A stretch of 64,000 nt of DNA from Buchananella felis. GTDB taxonomy: Bacteria; Actinomycetota; Actinomycetes; Actinomycetales; Actinomycetaceae. This document shows, in pieces, positions 16,404-25,124 of the stretch (position 1 is the first letter of the stretch; each line of letters starts with the position of its first letter). The notes under the pieces are model-generated. The model had not been told where the DNA came from and made no database searches. It saw nothing but the letters and a program-made list of their open reading frames with translations. The stretch lies in NCBI RefSeq assembly GCF_041380015.1, contig NZ_CP159978.1; one strand, written 5' to 3'. The translations under genes and the position numbers were made by a program.

Positions 16404-18362
16404 ATGCGTAACAGTTCTCACGTGTCCGGCTGGCGGCGCTTTGCCGCAGCTGGCGTGGCAGTCGGCGTCGCCATCGCCACCCTGGGCGCGACCCTGCCGG
16501 CTCTGGCGGACGACGCCGCAGCGGGCGACAACGCACTCGCCGCCGACGCCCCGCAGCTCGGCCCGATCCAGCCCGCCCCGCTCGGCGACCTCACCGAGGG
16601 CAACGCCCCGGCCCCGACCAGTCGGCTGATCTTCGATCGCGGCCACGCCGATGCGATCTCCACCCGCCTGGAGGACGGCCAGCTCAAGCTGATCTCCCGC
16701 GTGGACCAGCCTGGCGAGCTGGGCAAGGTGTTCCCGGCAGACAACGTCCGTTTCTGGATCAACGACGTTGCCCGCACCACCCTACGCAATGATTTCTCCC
16801 CCGCCGGAGCTGCCGGCGAGACAATCTGGCTGGTCCACCAGTCCGGCATGCTCCCCACCGCCCTGTGGCCCGGCTTCTCCACCGAGCTGGTTCCCGCCGG
16901 CGCGCTGGAGACCCCAACCACCTTCACCCTGGACAAGGTGGAGGGACCTGCGGACTTCCGTCTGGTCCTGTTGACTGACGACCTCGCCGCCGGTCGCCAG
17001 ATCTGGTGGCACGTCTCCCAGCAAGGCACCGTCAAAAACCAGTTCTCCCTGGGCCGCCAGCACGCCCACAGCTACTGGGCCTTCTCCAAGCCAGGCGAGT
17101 ACAAGCTGACCGTGACCGCTAGCGCACGAATCGGCGGCCAGGAATCCAGCGACACCAAGACCTACCACTTCGTGGTAGGCCCCCAGCTCCCGGCCGCTCA
17201 GCAGGTCTCCCTGTCCCTGCGAGGGCAGTCCGCCCTGGTTGGAGAGACCATCAGCTACACCGCCACCGTCGAGCCGGCTGCCGCAGGATACGTGGAGTTC
17301 TATTCCGGCGAGGAGTTGATCGGCCACAAGGCCGTGGTAAACGGCACGGCCACCTATTCCTTCCAGTCCCCTGACCTGGGCCGCTACTCCGTCTCCGCGC
17401 GCTTCGTGCCGGCACGTTCTGACCAGTTCCAGGCCGCCGAGGCCGCAAAGGTAGAGGTCTTCTCCCGCGTGCTCACCCGCCTGTCTGGTCCCTCCCGCTA
17501 CGCCACCTCCGCTGCCCTACTGGAGGCCGGCAATTGGGCGAGCGACTACGTGGTGCTGGCCTCCGGCGAAGGCTTTGCAGACGCGTTGGCCTCCACCCCG
17601 CTGGCTGGCGCCCTGCGTGCCCCAGTGCTGCTCACCAACTCCAAGCGCTTGGAGACCGAGACGGCCAAGGCCCTGCGCTTCTCCCACGACGGGGGCGTGC
17701 GCAAGGCTATCCTGGTGGGTGGCACCGTCTCCATCTCCCCCGCCGTTGAGGAGGCCGTGCGCGGCGCCGGCTTCGAGGTGGAGCGCCTGGCCGGCCCGTC
17801 CCGCACCGCCACCGCTGTTGAGGTTTCCAAGCGGATCGAAAAGATCCTCACCGGGCGCGGCCAGAAGGTGAACCAGATCATGCTGGTTGACGGCAGCAAC
17901 TACCCCGATGCGCTGTCGGCCGGCCCGATCGCGGCCGCCAACCACGGCGTGCTGCTGCTGTCCACCGGCGCCAAGTTGTCCAGCGAAACCCTGGCGCAGG
18001 CTAAGGCACTGGGCGCACCCATCACGGCCGTCGGTGCCGCCGCCCGCGCGGCCGGCAACCTGACCCAGGACAAGGTGGTCGGCGCGGACCGCTACCAGAC
18101 CTCCGTGCTGCTGGCGGAACGCTTCCTGCCTGGCACGCCGATCGTGGTTTTGGCCGCCGGCAACGGTTTCGCCGATGCCCTGTCGGCGGGAGCCTTCGCC
18201 TCCCTGGAGCGCGGCATCGTGCTACTTACCTCCCCTGCCAAGCTACCGGCGGAGGCCGTTACGCTGCTGGGCAAGGGCGCGGTGGAGTTTACCGTGCTCG
18301 TGGGCGGCCCCAAGTCCATCACCCCTGCCGTCGCGGACGAGGTCAAGCGCCTGATCCGATGA
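16404..18362 (+). CDS. Wall-binding protein: surface-anchored repeat, Ig-like domain and three cell-wall-binding repeat 2 units
   Basis: 652 residues, start ATG preceded by GGAAAGGAAA. The order is: signal peptide ending LGATLPALA (~residue 35); one TIGR03769-type repeat (~75-260) with RGHADAIS, ALWPGFSTE, KVEGPADFRL, QHAHSYWAFSKPGEY and FVVGP; a bacterial Ig-like domain (~265-355, YTATVEPAAAGYVEFYSG); and three cell-wall-binding repeat 2 units (LSGPSRYATSAALLEAG, then LASGEGFADALASTPLAG). It is divergent from the ABC operon and shares its control region and its repeat. It would hold a repeat domain non-covalently in the wall, while the other repeat proteins sit in the membrane. A strong terminator follows. 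Confidence 0.93.
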   Translation: MRNSSHVSGWRRFAAAGVAVGVAIATLGATLPALADDAAAGDNALAADAPQLGPIQPAPLGDLTEGNAPAPTSRLIFDRGHADAISTRLEDGQLKLISRVDQPGELGKVFPADNVRFWINDVARTTLRNDFSPAGAAGETIWLVHQSGMLPTALWPGFSTELVPAGALETPTTFTLDKVEGPADFRLVLLTDDLAAGRQIWWHVSQQGTVKNQFSLGRQHAHSYWAFSKPGEYKLTVTASARIGGQESSDTKTYHFVVGPQLPAAQQVSLSLRGQSALVGETISYTATVEPAAAGYVEFYSGEELIGHKAVVNGTATYSFQSPDLGRYSVSARFVPARSDQFQAAEAAKVEVFSRVLTRLSGPSRYATSAALLEAGNWASDYVVLASGEGFADALASTPLAGALRAPVLLTNSKRLETETAKALRFSHDGGVRKAILVGGTVSISPAVEEAVRGAGFEVERLAGPSRTATAVEVSKRIEKILTGRGQKVNQIMLVDGSNYPDALSAGPIAAANHGVLLLSTGAKLSSETLAQAKALGAPITAVGAAARAAGNLTQDKVVGADRYQTSVLLAERFLPGTPIVVLAAGNGFADALSAGAFASLERGIVLLTSPAKLPAEAVTLLGKGAVEFTVLVGGPKSITPAVADEVKRLIR

Positions 18363-18378
18363 TGTAGGCGCCCAAAGT

Positions 18379-18414
18379 GGGGCGGGCAGCGCGAGAAATC
18401 GCGCCGCCCGCCCC
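18379..18414. terminator. Terminator after the 16404 gene
   Basis: GGGGCGGGC and its complement flank a second GCGCGA...TCGCGC stem with an AAA loop. It is 16 bases after the stop and lies between convergent genes. Confidence 0.8.
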
Positions 18415-18460
18415 GTGCTTTGTCCTCGCGGGCCCACCAGCGTCCCGGCGCGGGCCTCGG

Positions 18461-19288
18461 CTATCCCGCCAGCCCCGCGAGCGCCCTGGTCACGGTGAGG
18501 ACGCCGTGTTCGGTATTAGCCGGGGCCAGGAAGTTAGCCCCGGCCTTCACAACGGGGTGAGCGTTCGCCATGGCAAAGGAGTAATCCGCCGCCGCTAACA
18601 TCTCCACGTCGTTAAAGAGATCCCCAAAGCTAAGTGTCTGGGCAGGGCTAATGCCAAAGCGCTCTTGCAGCATCCGCACACCCACCCCCTTGTTGCACGA
18701 TTCGTCCATGACATCGATCCATGCCTTGCCAGAGACCACAATCTGGTTTCCTTCTTGCAGTGGCGCCAACAAAGGCAGCGACTCGTGGGGGTCTACAGAG
18801 TCGTACACCGCCATCTTGACGATGTCGTCACGCACCTCTAGCAGGTCCTCCACCACCTCGAGCCTGGCGTAGTACCGGGCTGTTTCTGCCAGAAATGCCT
18901 CCTCACTGCGCTCCATGTAGGCCCAGTCCGCGCCGCAGGCCACCACGCCATAGCGGGTCGGGTCAAGGGTGCGGATTAATTGAACGGTCTGCTCGTAGAC
19001 CTCGCGGCCCAGCTTGATCAGGGAGATGCGCTCTCCCCCGGTGACCACCACGCCGCCGTTTTCTGCGATATAGGCCAACTCGGGATCCTGGAACATCTGC
19101 AGCAGCGTGTAGTGCTGCCGCCCGGAGGCAGGCACGAAGCGGACTCCCCGGCTCTTCAGGGCCGCCAAGAACTCCCAGATACCAGGCGGCAGCTGTCCCT
19201 GCCCGTCTAGCAGAGTGCCGTCCATGTCAGCCACCACCATGCGCACATCCACGCTGGCTGGATCGATTTCGGTCCACGAAGTAGTCAT
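18461..19288 (-). CDS. HAD-superfamily hydrolase, Cof subfamily (IIB)
   Basis: About 275 residues from ATG 19288. HAD motif I is VVADMDGTLLDGQ near the N-terminus, motif II is the VPASGR region, and the C-terminal SFGDLFNDVEMLAAADYSFAM contains motifs III/IV. A Cof-type cap lies between. Members dephosphorylate small sugar phosphates, nucleotides or cofactors in the cytoplasm; the substrate cannot be told. It appears to be a single-gene unit, converging on the 16404 gene and lying just downstream of the AAA ATPase gene on the same strand. Confidence 0.9.
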   Translation of the reverse strand: MTTSWTEIDPASVDVRMVVADMDGTLLDGQGQLPPGIWEFLAALKSRGVRFVPASGRQHYTLLQMFQDPELAYIAENGGVVVTGGERISLIKLGREVYEQTVQLIRTLDPTRYGVVACGADWAYMERSEEAFLAETARYYARLEVVEDLLEVRDDIVKMAVYDSVDPHESLPLLAPLQEGNQIVVSGKAWIDVMDESCNKGVGVRMLQERFGISPAQTLSFGDLFNDVEMLAAADYSFAMANAHPVVKAGANFLAPANTEHGVLTVTRALAGLAG

Positions 19289-19344
19289 GGCCCCAATTGT
19301 TCCCTGTTTCCTTGGAGGCGGCACACGGATCGTGCCCCCCAACC

Positions 19345-20607
19345 TCACGGCCCCAACGCCGCGATGGGGACGACGTGCACGCCGTCCTCGCGCGTGTAGG
19401 CCAGGTCTCCCCCCGTTATGACGAGCTTGAAGGCAGGATTACCCAGCTTCTCCGTATCGACGCGCTGTTCCAACTTCAATAGGCTCGCCGCCGCTTCCTC
19501 AGCGCGGTGCTGCCCCAATTTGATCTCCACCAACCCCCAGCGCCCGTCAGGCCAAACCACTACCGCGTCTGCTTCTAGCCCTGTCTTGTCGCGGTAATGG
19601 CGAACTTCTGCCCCGTTGCCCTGCGCGTATACACGTAGGTCGCGGACACACATGGACTCAAACAGGAACCCATAGGTTTCCATGTCGTTCATGAGAGCGT
19701 CGGGCCCTGCTCCCAGAAGTGCGGCGGCGATGGAGGGATCCACGTAGTGCCGCGTTGGGGAGGTACGCACTGCTGTCTTGGATCTGAGCGCCGGATTCCA
19801 CGCCTCGAGGTCATCAGTGACAAAGACTCGCCGTAACGCATCCATGTAGTCGGAGACGGTGTTGGGAGAGATGCTCCCATCCGCTTCTGCCATGTCAGCA
19901 ACGATCACACCGTGCGATGCCTGCGTGCCTATGTTGCGCGCATAGGAGCGCATGAGAGCGCGCATCCGTCCTGCGTTTCGGTTCACGCCATCTATCCGAG
20001 TGACGTCAGAATCGAGCAGACTCGCAACGTACTCGGGCGCCACCCGTAGCGCGTTCTGTTCTCCCAGCCCCACAACTGCGGCAGGCCAACCACCACGGCA
20101 CAGGGCATGCGCCAAGGCCTCGATGGACATGTCTGCGTCTGCCACTTCAACCGACTCACCGCGCCCCAGAGCCGCAAGCGAAACGGCTTGGTTGGATTCG
20201 CCGGACTCGGCCAGCGTCATCGGTCGCATCACGAGCCGCGCAATCCTGCCCACCCCTGAGTGCATGGACTCTTCACCCGGGACAGTCGATCCCGTCAAGA
20301 TGAACTGCCCTGGCAGGCCACCGCGTTTGTCGACCGCGAAGCGAACGGCATCCCAGAGTTGGGGAGCCATCTGCCATTCATCGATCAGACGGGGGGTTTC
20401 TCCCTCCAAGAGTAGAGATGGCTTAAGCCTTGCCTTTTCGAGGTTTGAGGCAGCCTGGTCGGGATTCTGCATGTAGACGATGGAAGCGGCCTGCTGGCTA
20501 GCACTGGCAGTCTTTCCACACCACTTAGGCCCCTTCAGCTGGACTGCCCCGGAGGCCTGCAGCGCTGCAGCTAACTCTGCGTCGATGATGCGCGGGCGAT
20601 ACTCCAT
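19345..20607 (-). CDS. AAA-family ATPase with DUF4143 domain
   Basis: About 420 residues. An N-terminal P-loop (LKGPKWCGKTASA, ~residue 30-40) and Walker B (TPRLIDEWQMAP) are followed by a STGSTV sensor-like stretch (ILTGSTVPG) and a C-terminal DUF4143 domain with a nuclease-like end (YRDKTGLEADAVVVWPDGRWGLVEIKLG), which has the E-x-K spacing of restriction-endonuclease-like folds. ATG 20607, preceded by GAGGGG, is preferred over an upstream in-frame ATG that lies inside the 23-bp tandem array. The family is widespread and functionally obscure, often in mobile or toxin-antitoxin-like settings. No partner gene is adjacent. Confidence 0.88.
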   Translation of the reverse strand: MEYRPRIIDAELAAALQASGAVQLKGPKWCGKTASASQQAASIVYMQNPDQAASNLEKARLKPSLLLEGETPRLIDEWQMAPQLWDAVRFAVDKRGGLPGQFILTGSTVPGEESMHSGVGRIARLVMRPMTLAESGESNQAVSLAALGRGESVEVADADMSIEALAHALCRGGWPAAVVGLGEQNALRVAPEYVASLLDSDVTRIDGVNRNAGRMRALMRSYARNIGTQASHGVIVADMAEADGSISPNTVSDYMDALRRVFVTDDLEAWNPALRSKTAVRTSPTRHYVDPSIAAALLGAGPDALMNDMETYGFLFESMCVRDLRVYAQGNGAEVRHYRDKTGLEADAVVVWPDGRWGLVEIKLGQHRAEEAAASLLKLEQRVDTEKLGNPAFKLVITGGDLAYTREDGVHVVPIAALGP

Positions 20608-20652
20608 AGCCCCCTCGTTTCCCTGGCGTTTCAAGGAAAGCGTACCACCACT

Positions 20653-20759
20653 GCGACAGTTGGACCGTTTCCATTGCGACAGTTGGACCGTCTCCATTGC
20701 GACAGTTGGACCGTTTCCATTGCGACAGTTGGACCGTTTTTACTGCGACAGTTGGCCGC
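20653..20759. repeat. Five 23-bp tandem repeats upstream of the AAA ATPase gene
   Basis: GCGACAGTTGG recurs at 20653, 20676, 20699, 20722 and 20745, exactly 23 bp apart. Four copies continue with ACCGTTT or ACCGTCT and one with CCGCT. The array begins ~45 bp upstream of the ATPase start and ends against the ABC-F stop codon, so it fills the presumed promoter region. Confidence 0.9.
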
Positions 20760-22682
20760 TCAGCCCTCCGCGACCTCCAGGGCCTCCAGCCACTCCTCCT
20801 CGATGGCCGCGCGCTGCGCCTCCAGCTCGCCCAACCGCACCGAGAGCTGCTGCAGCTCGGCCAGCTTGCCCGCATCCGCGCTGGCAGTCGCCATGTCCGC
20901 GTGCACCCGCTCGATCTGCGCGGCCACCTTCTCCAGCCGCCGCTCGGCGCTCGCCGCCGCCTTGCGGGCCGCGTGCTTCTGCGCCGGGGTGTACTGGCTG
21001 GCCGACGCTGCCGCCCCGCCGCCCCCACCGGCGCCCGCAGCGTCACCTGCCGCCTCCTGCGTGCCGGCCGCCGCGCCGGGGGTAGCCAGGGAAATGGCGC
21101 GGGCGGCAACGTCGTCCCCCTGCTTGGCGGCCTCGATCTGGGCCTGGCGCATCTCCAGGTACTGCTCCACGCCGCCGGGCAGGTCGCGCACGCTGCCGTC
21201 CCCCAGCAGGGCCACCTGGTGCTCGGTGACGCGCTGCAGGAAGTAGCGGTCGTGACTGACCACCACCAGGGTGCCCGGCCAGCCGTCCAGCAGGTCCTCC
21301 ATGGCGGCCAGCGTGTCCGTGTCCAGGTCGTTGGTGGGCTCGTCCAGCAGCAGCACGTTCGGTTCGTCCATGAGCAGGCGCATGAGCTGCAGGCGGCGGC
21401 GCTCGCCACCGCTGATCTCCCCCACCGGGGTCCAGGCGCGCTCGCGCGCGAAGCCCAGGCGCTCCACCAGCTGGGAGGCCGTCAGCTCCTTGTCCCCCAC
21501 CATCACGGATGCGCCGCGCTCGGCCACGGCCTCCACCACGCGCAGGTGGGCCACCGCGTCCAGCTCGTGCGTGGACTGGGACAGCACGGCCAGCTTGACG
21601 GTCTTGCCGCGCTTGATCCGTCCGCTGCTGGGCGGCAGCACGCCCTCCAGCAGGCGCAGCAGCGTGGTCTTGCCCGCACCGTTGACGCCCACGATCCCCA
21701 CGCGCTCGCCCGGGGCCAGGCGCCAGGTGACCTCTCGCAGGATCTGGTTGTCCCCGTAGGACAGGCTGACGTTCTCCAGGTCGATCACGTCCTTGCCCAG
21801 GCGGGCCGTGGCCATCTTCATCAGCTCCACCGTGTCGCGCGGTGGCGGCACGTTCTCGATCAGCTGGTTGGCGGCGTCGATGCGGAACTTGGGCTTGGAG
21901 GTGCGCGCCGGGGCGCCCCGGCGCAGCCACGCCAGCTCCTTGCGCAGCAGATTGTTGCGCTTCTCCTCAGCCACGGCCGCGCGCCGGGCCCGCTCGGCGC
22001 GCTCCAGGATGTAGGCCGCATACCCGCCGTCGTACGTCTCCACGCGGCCCGGGATCTGGGTGCCCGGCTTGTCGATGCAGGGCACCACCTCCCACACCCG
22101 GGTGCAGATCGCATCCAGGAACCAGCGGTCGTGGGTGACCACGGCCAGGGCGCCCATCTCCCGCCCGCCCCGCCGACCGCGAGCGCGCAGGTGGCGGGCC
22201 AGCCAGTCCACGCCCTCCACGTCCAGGTGGTTGGTGGGCTCGTCCAGGATCAGCACCTCTGCCTCGGTGGTCAGGACGGCGGCCAGGGCCACACGGCGGC
22301 GCTGGCCGCCGGAGAGCTCGCCCACGCGCGCGTCCAGCGCGATCCCATCCAGCAGGCCCGCGTGGATGTCGCGGATGCGGGCGTCGGTGGCCCACTCGTG
22401 CTCGGCCTTGCCGGGGTGGATCACGTCCACCACGCGGGCGTCTGCCGGCAGCTCGTCGCCCTGGTCCAGCATGGCCACGCGGGTGGAGCCGGCCAGGGTC
22501 ACGCGCCCGGTCTCCGGGGCCAGCTTGCCCGCCAGCAGGCGCAGCAGCGTGGACTTTCCCGCGCCGTTGGGGCCCAAGATGCCGACGCGGGTGCCGTCCT
22601 CCAGGCCCAGGGTCAGGCCCGCAAAGACCTCCCGGACGCCCAGGTGAATGCCTACCTCGTTCAGTCCCAGCAGGTGGGCCAC
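20760..22682 (-). CDS. ABC-F family ATP-binding protein (ribosome-associated type)
   Basis: 640 residues with two ABC ATPase domains and no membrane segments. Domain 1 has GPNGAGKSTLLRL (~residue 37-49), LSGGQRRRVALA and LILDEPTNHLD. Domain 2 has GVNGAGKTTLLRL, ISGGERRRLQLMRLL and LLLDEPTNDLD. A ~75-residue inter-domain linker and a C-terminal Ala-rich plus coiled-coil region (AEIERVHADMATA-type helix) match Uup/EttA-like ABC-F translation factors. GTG 22682 follows the ispE stop directly, with GAGGAG inside the end of ispE, so it is co-transcribed with ksgA-ispE as in other Actinobacteria. The Ala/Gly linker at ~560-590 contains two copies of the GACG(T/C)TGCC-type motif. Confidence 0.93.
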   Translation of the reverse strand: MAHLLGLNEVGIHLGVREVFAGLTLGLEDGTRVGILGPNGAGKSTLLRLLAGKLAPETGRVTLAGSTRVAMLDQGDELPADARVVDVIHPGKAEHEWATDARIRDIHAGLLDGIALDARVGELSGGQRRRVALAAVLTTEAEVLILDEPTNHLDVEGVDWLARHLRARGRRGGREMGALAVVTHDRWFLDAICTRVWEVVPCIDKPGTQIPGRVETYDGGYAAYILERAERARRAAVAEEKRNNLLRKELAWLRRGAPARTSKPKFRIDAANQLIENVPPPRDTVELMKMATARLGKDVIDLENVSLSYGDNQILREVTWRLAPGERVGIVGVNGAGKTTLLRLLEGVLPPSSGRIKRGKTVKLAVLSQSTHELDAVAHLRVVEAVAERGASVMVGDKELTASQLVERLGFARERAWTPVGEISGGERRRLQLMRLLMDEPNVLLLDEPTNDLDTDTLAAMEDLLDGWPGTLVVVSHDRYFLQRVTEHQVALLGDGSVRDLPGGVEQYLEMRQAQIEAAKQGDDVAARAISLATPGAAAGTQEAAGDAAGAGGGGGAAASASQYTPAQKHAARKAAASAERRLEKVAAQIERVHADMATASADAGKLAELQQLSVRLGELEAQRAAIEEEWLEALEVAEG

Positions 22683-23969
22683 TTAGTTCTCCTCGTCGAT
22701 TCGGGTGCGGGCGCCGGGGACGCCGCCGGCGGTGAGGGCCACACTGGCGCCGCCCGGCACGTCGGTGCCGGCGCCAGGGCCGGTGCTGGTCGCGCTCGCG
22801 CCGGGGACGGGCCCGGAGGCCACCACCGCGCGCAGCGGGTAGCCCAGCTCGTCCTCGCCGAGCGCGGCGGTCACTGCGGCGGCCACCTGCTCGGCGTGCT
22901 CGCGCGAGCTGCACAGCGCGGCGATGGTGGGGCCGGAGCCGGAGACGAATGCGCGCAGCGCCCCGGCCTCGTGTGCGGCGGCGATGGTGCGCTCCAGCTC
23001 GGGGCGCAGGCGCAGGGCGGGGGCCTGTAGCTCGTTGGCGATCAGCCCGGCCAGGGCGGCGGCGTCCCCGGCGCGGGCGGCCTCCAGCAGCGCGGCGGGT
23101 GCCACTCGCGGGGCGGCGGCGTCGGCAGCGTCGTCCACCCCGGTGGCCTCGCTGGCCCGGTCAGACTCGTTTGCCCGGCCGAACTCGCTTGCCCGGTCGA
23201 ACTCGCTTGCCCGGTCGAACTCGCCGAACACGGCCGGGGTGGAAAGCCCCAGCGGGGAGGCGAAGAAGGCCAGGTGGAGCTGCGGGGCGCCGGGCAGGGC
23301 GGCCATTGCCACGGGTTCGTCGCCGCGCGCGCCGGCGTGGGCCAGGCCGCCCACGAGGCCGAAGGGAACGTCGGCGCCCAGGCGGCGGCCCAGCGCGGTC
23401 AGCTGGTCCAAATCCAGCCCGGCGGCCCACAGCTCGTTCAGGGCGCGCAGGGTGAGGGCGGCGTCGGCCGAACCACCGGCCATGCCCGCCGCGATCGGCA
23501 CGCGCTTTTCCACCTCGATGCGGGTGGGCAGGGCGTAGCCGAGGTGGGTGGCCAGCGCCACCGCAGCGCGCACCACCAGGTTGGTGGCGTCCACGGCCAG
23601 CTGCTCGCTGCCCTGGCCGGCGAAACTAACCTCCAGCCAGTTCGGCAGTGCACCGACCGCGCCCGCTGCCGCCCCTGCCGGCCCGGGCTCGCTGCCAATC
23701 CGCACCGGCTCGGTCCCCAGCAGGGTGGCGCTTCCGCGCTCCTCCAGGTCCACCGCCAGGAACACGGTGTCCAGCAGGTGGTAGCCGTCGGGCAGGCGCC
23801 CGCCGCAGCCCAGGTACAGGTTGACCTTGCCGGGGGCGCGGGCCTCCACCCGGTCGCCCACGCTCACGCCCCGCACCGGCTCGCCTTGGCCGCGCACCGC
23901 CTCGGGGGACGACGTTGCGCCCACACCCCCCACCGGCACGCCTTGGCCGCGCACCGCCTCGGCGCTCAC
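22683..23969 (-). CDS. ispE: 4-diphosphocytidyl-2-C-methyl-D-erythritol kinase, with repeat expansions
   Basis: GHMP kinase of the non-mevalonate isoprenoid pathway; it phosphorylates CDP-ME at the 2-hydroxyl. Seen: EARAPGKVNLYLGCGGRLPDGYH near the start, the ATP loop PIAAGMAGGSADAALTL, and FVSGSGPTIAAL near the end. From GTG 23969 (overlapping the ksgA stop as GTGA) it would be 428 residues; from GTG 23867, 394. Both are much longer than the usual ~300. The excess is a duplicated AVRGQG(V/E)PV segment at the N-terminus, four EFDRAS-like hexapeptides in the middle, and a low-complexity C-terminal tail. These lie in non-conserved positions. The start is uncertain. Confidence 0.92.
   Translation of the reverse strand: MSAEAVRGQGVPVGGVGATSSPEAVRGQGEPVRGVSVGDRVEARAPGKVNLYLGCGGRLPDGYHLLDTVFLAVDLEERGSATLLGTEPVRIGSEPGPAGAAAGAVGALPNWLEVSFAGQGSEQLAVDATNLVVRAAVALATHLGYALPTRIEVEKRVPIAAGMAGGSADAALTLRALNELWAAGLDLDQLTALGRRLGADVPFGLVGGLAHAGARGDEPVAMAALPGAPQLHLAFFASPLGLSTPAVFGEFDRASEFDRASEFGRANESDRASEATGVDDAADAAAPRVAPAALLEAARAGDAAALAGLIANELQAPALRLRPELERTIAAAHEAGALRAFVSGSGPTIAALCSSREHAEQVAAAVTAALGEDELGYPLRAVVASGPVPGASATSTGPGAGTDVPGGASVALTAGGVPGARTRIDEEN
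23154..23225. repeat. 18-bp tandem repeat inside ispE
   Basis: Four copies of GCCCGGTCGAACTCGCTT-like units in frame, encoding imperfect EFDRAS hexapeptides in a surface loop region of IspE. The copies nearest the 3' end of the array are identical, suggesting recent slippage. Confidence 0.85.
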
Positions 23970-24919
23970 TTGCCCGCGCCCGGCTGGGCACCGGCATGGC
24001 CGCCCGCCTTGGCCTGCAGCTCGGGGGCAAGCTGCTCGGCGATGGCGGCGAACTGCGCCACGGTCAGCTTCTCCCCGCGCGCCTGCGGGTCCACGCCGGC
24101 GGCCACCAGGGCTTCCTCGGCGCGCGCCGGGGAACCGATGAACGCTCCCAGGGCGGCGCGCAGGGTCTTGCGACGCTGCGCGAAGGCCGCGTCCACCACG
24201 GCAAACACCTGCTCGCGGCTGGCGGAGGTAGCCGGCGGGGCCCCGCACACCAAACGCACCAGGGCGGAGTCCACGTTGGGGATGGGCCAAAAGACGTTGC
24301 GGCCGATTGCACCGGCCAGGTGAGCGTCCCCGTACCAGGCGGCCTTCACGGAGGGCACCCCGTAGACGCGCGAGCCGGGCGCGGCGGCCAGGCGCTCGGC
24401 GACCTCCGCCTGCACCATCACCAGCACCTCCTTCAGGGAGGGCAGGGCGGCCAGCAGGGTCAGCAGCACCGGGACGGCCACGTTGTAGGGCAGGTTGGCC
24501 ACCAGGCGCGTGGGCTGGTTCCACTCCCCCGCGAAGCCGGCGGCCAGCGCGCGTTCTTCCAGCAGCTGCGCGCTGGTGATGGACAGGGCGTCGGCCTCCA
24601 CCACGGTGAACTGCCCGGCCGCCTGCGGGGCGCGCTGCGCCACCGTGTCAGGCAGCGCCTTGGCCAGCACCGGGTCGATCTCGATGGCCGTGACGCGCGA
24701 GCCCGCCCCCAGCAGCGCCAGGGTGAGCGAGCCCAGGCCCGGGCCCACCTCCAGCACGTGCTCGCCGGCGGACACATGCCCGGCGGCGACGATCTTGGTC
24801 ACCGTCCCGGAGTCGTGCACAAAGTTTTGCCCCAGCGTCTTGGTGGGGCGCACGTTCAGGCGAGCACACAGCTCGCGCACATCAGCGGGGGCCAGTAGGC
24901 GCACAGCGGGAGTTTCCAT
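23966..24919 (-). CDS. rsmA: 16S rRNA (adenine(1518)-N6/adenine(1519)-N6)-dimethyltransferase
   Basis: 317-residue KsgA/Dim1-type enzyme that dimethylates two adjacent adenines in helix 45 of 16S rRNA. Seen: the N-terminal PTKTLGQNFVHD, SAM motif I VLEVGPGLGSLTLALL (~residues 55-70), acidic motif AIEIDP, the catalytic motif LVANLPYNVAVPVL and the C-terminal RRKTLRAAL. Its ATG at 24919 is clear. It is the first gene of ksgA-ispE-ABC-F and sits downstream of rpfB, the classical actinobacterial order. Confidence 0.96.
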   Translation of the reverse strand: METPAVRLLAPADVRELCARLNVRPTKTLGQNFVHDSGTVTKIVAAGHVSAGEHVLEVGPGLGSLTLALLGAGSRVTAIEIDPVLAKALPDTVAQRAPQAAGQFTVVEADALSITSAQLLEERALAAGFAGEWNQPTRLVANLPYNVAVPVLLTLLAALPSLKEVLVMVQAEVAERLAAAPGSRVYGVPSVKAAWYGDAHLAGAIGRNVFWPIPNVDSALVRLVCGAPPATSASREQVFAVVDAAFAQRRKTLRAALGAFIGSPARAEEALVAAGVDPQARGEKLTVAQFAAIAEQLAPELQAKAGGHAGAQPGAGK

Positions 24920-25063
24920 AGGCTCCCAGCCTAACCGGGCGGTGGCGGTGGCGGCGCGGCCGGGCGGCGACGTCGGCCACCATTAGACGCATTCTGACGG
25001 CCGACGTTCCTCCCGCCACCCCGCTCACCCCGCCGTTCCTCACCCCACCGGAGGCACAAAGAG

Positions 25064-25102
25064 GGCGGGCGCGGGGCAGTGTTTCCACTCCCCGCGCCCG
25101 CC
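25064..25102. terminator. Terminator after rpfB
   Basis: GGCGGGCGCGGGGCAGTG pairs with CACTCCCCGCGCCCGCC around TTTC, directly after the rpfB stop on the minus strand. Confidence 0.85.
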
Positions 25103-25124
25103 TTGTGTACGGCAGCTAGCTGGC

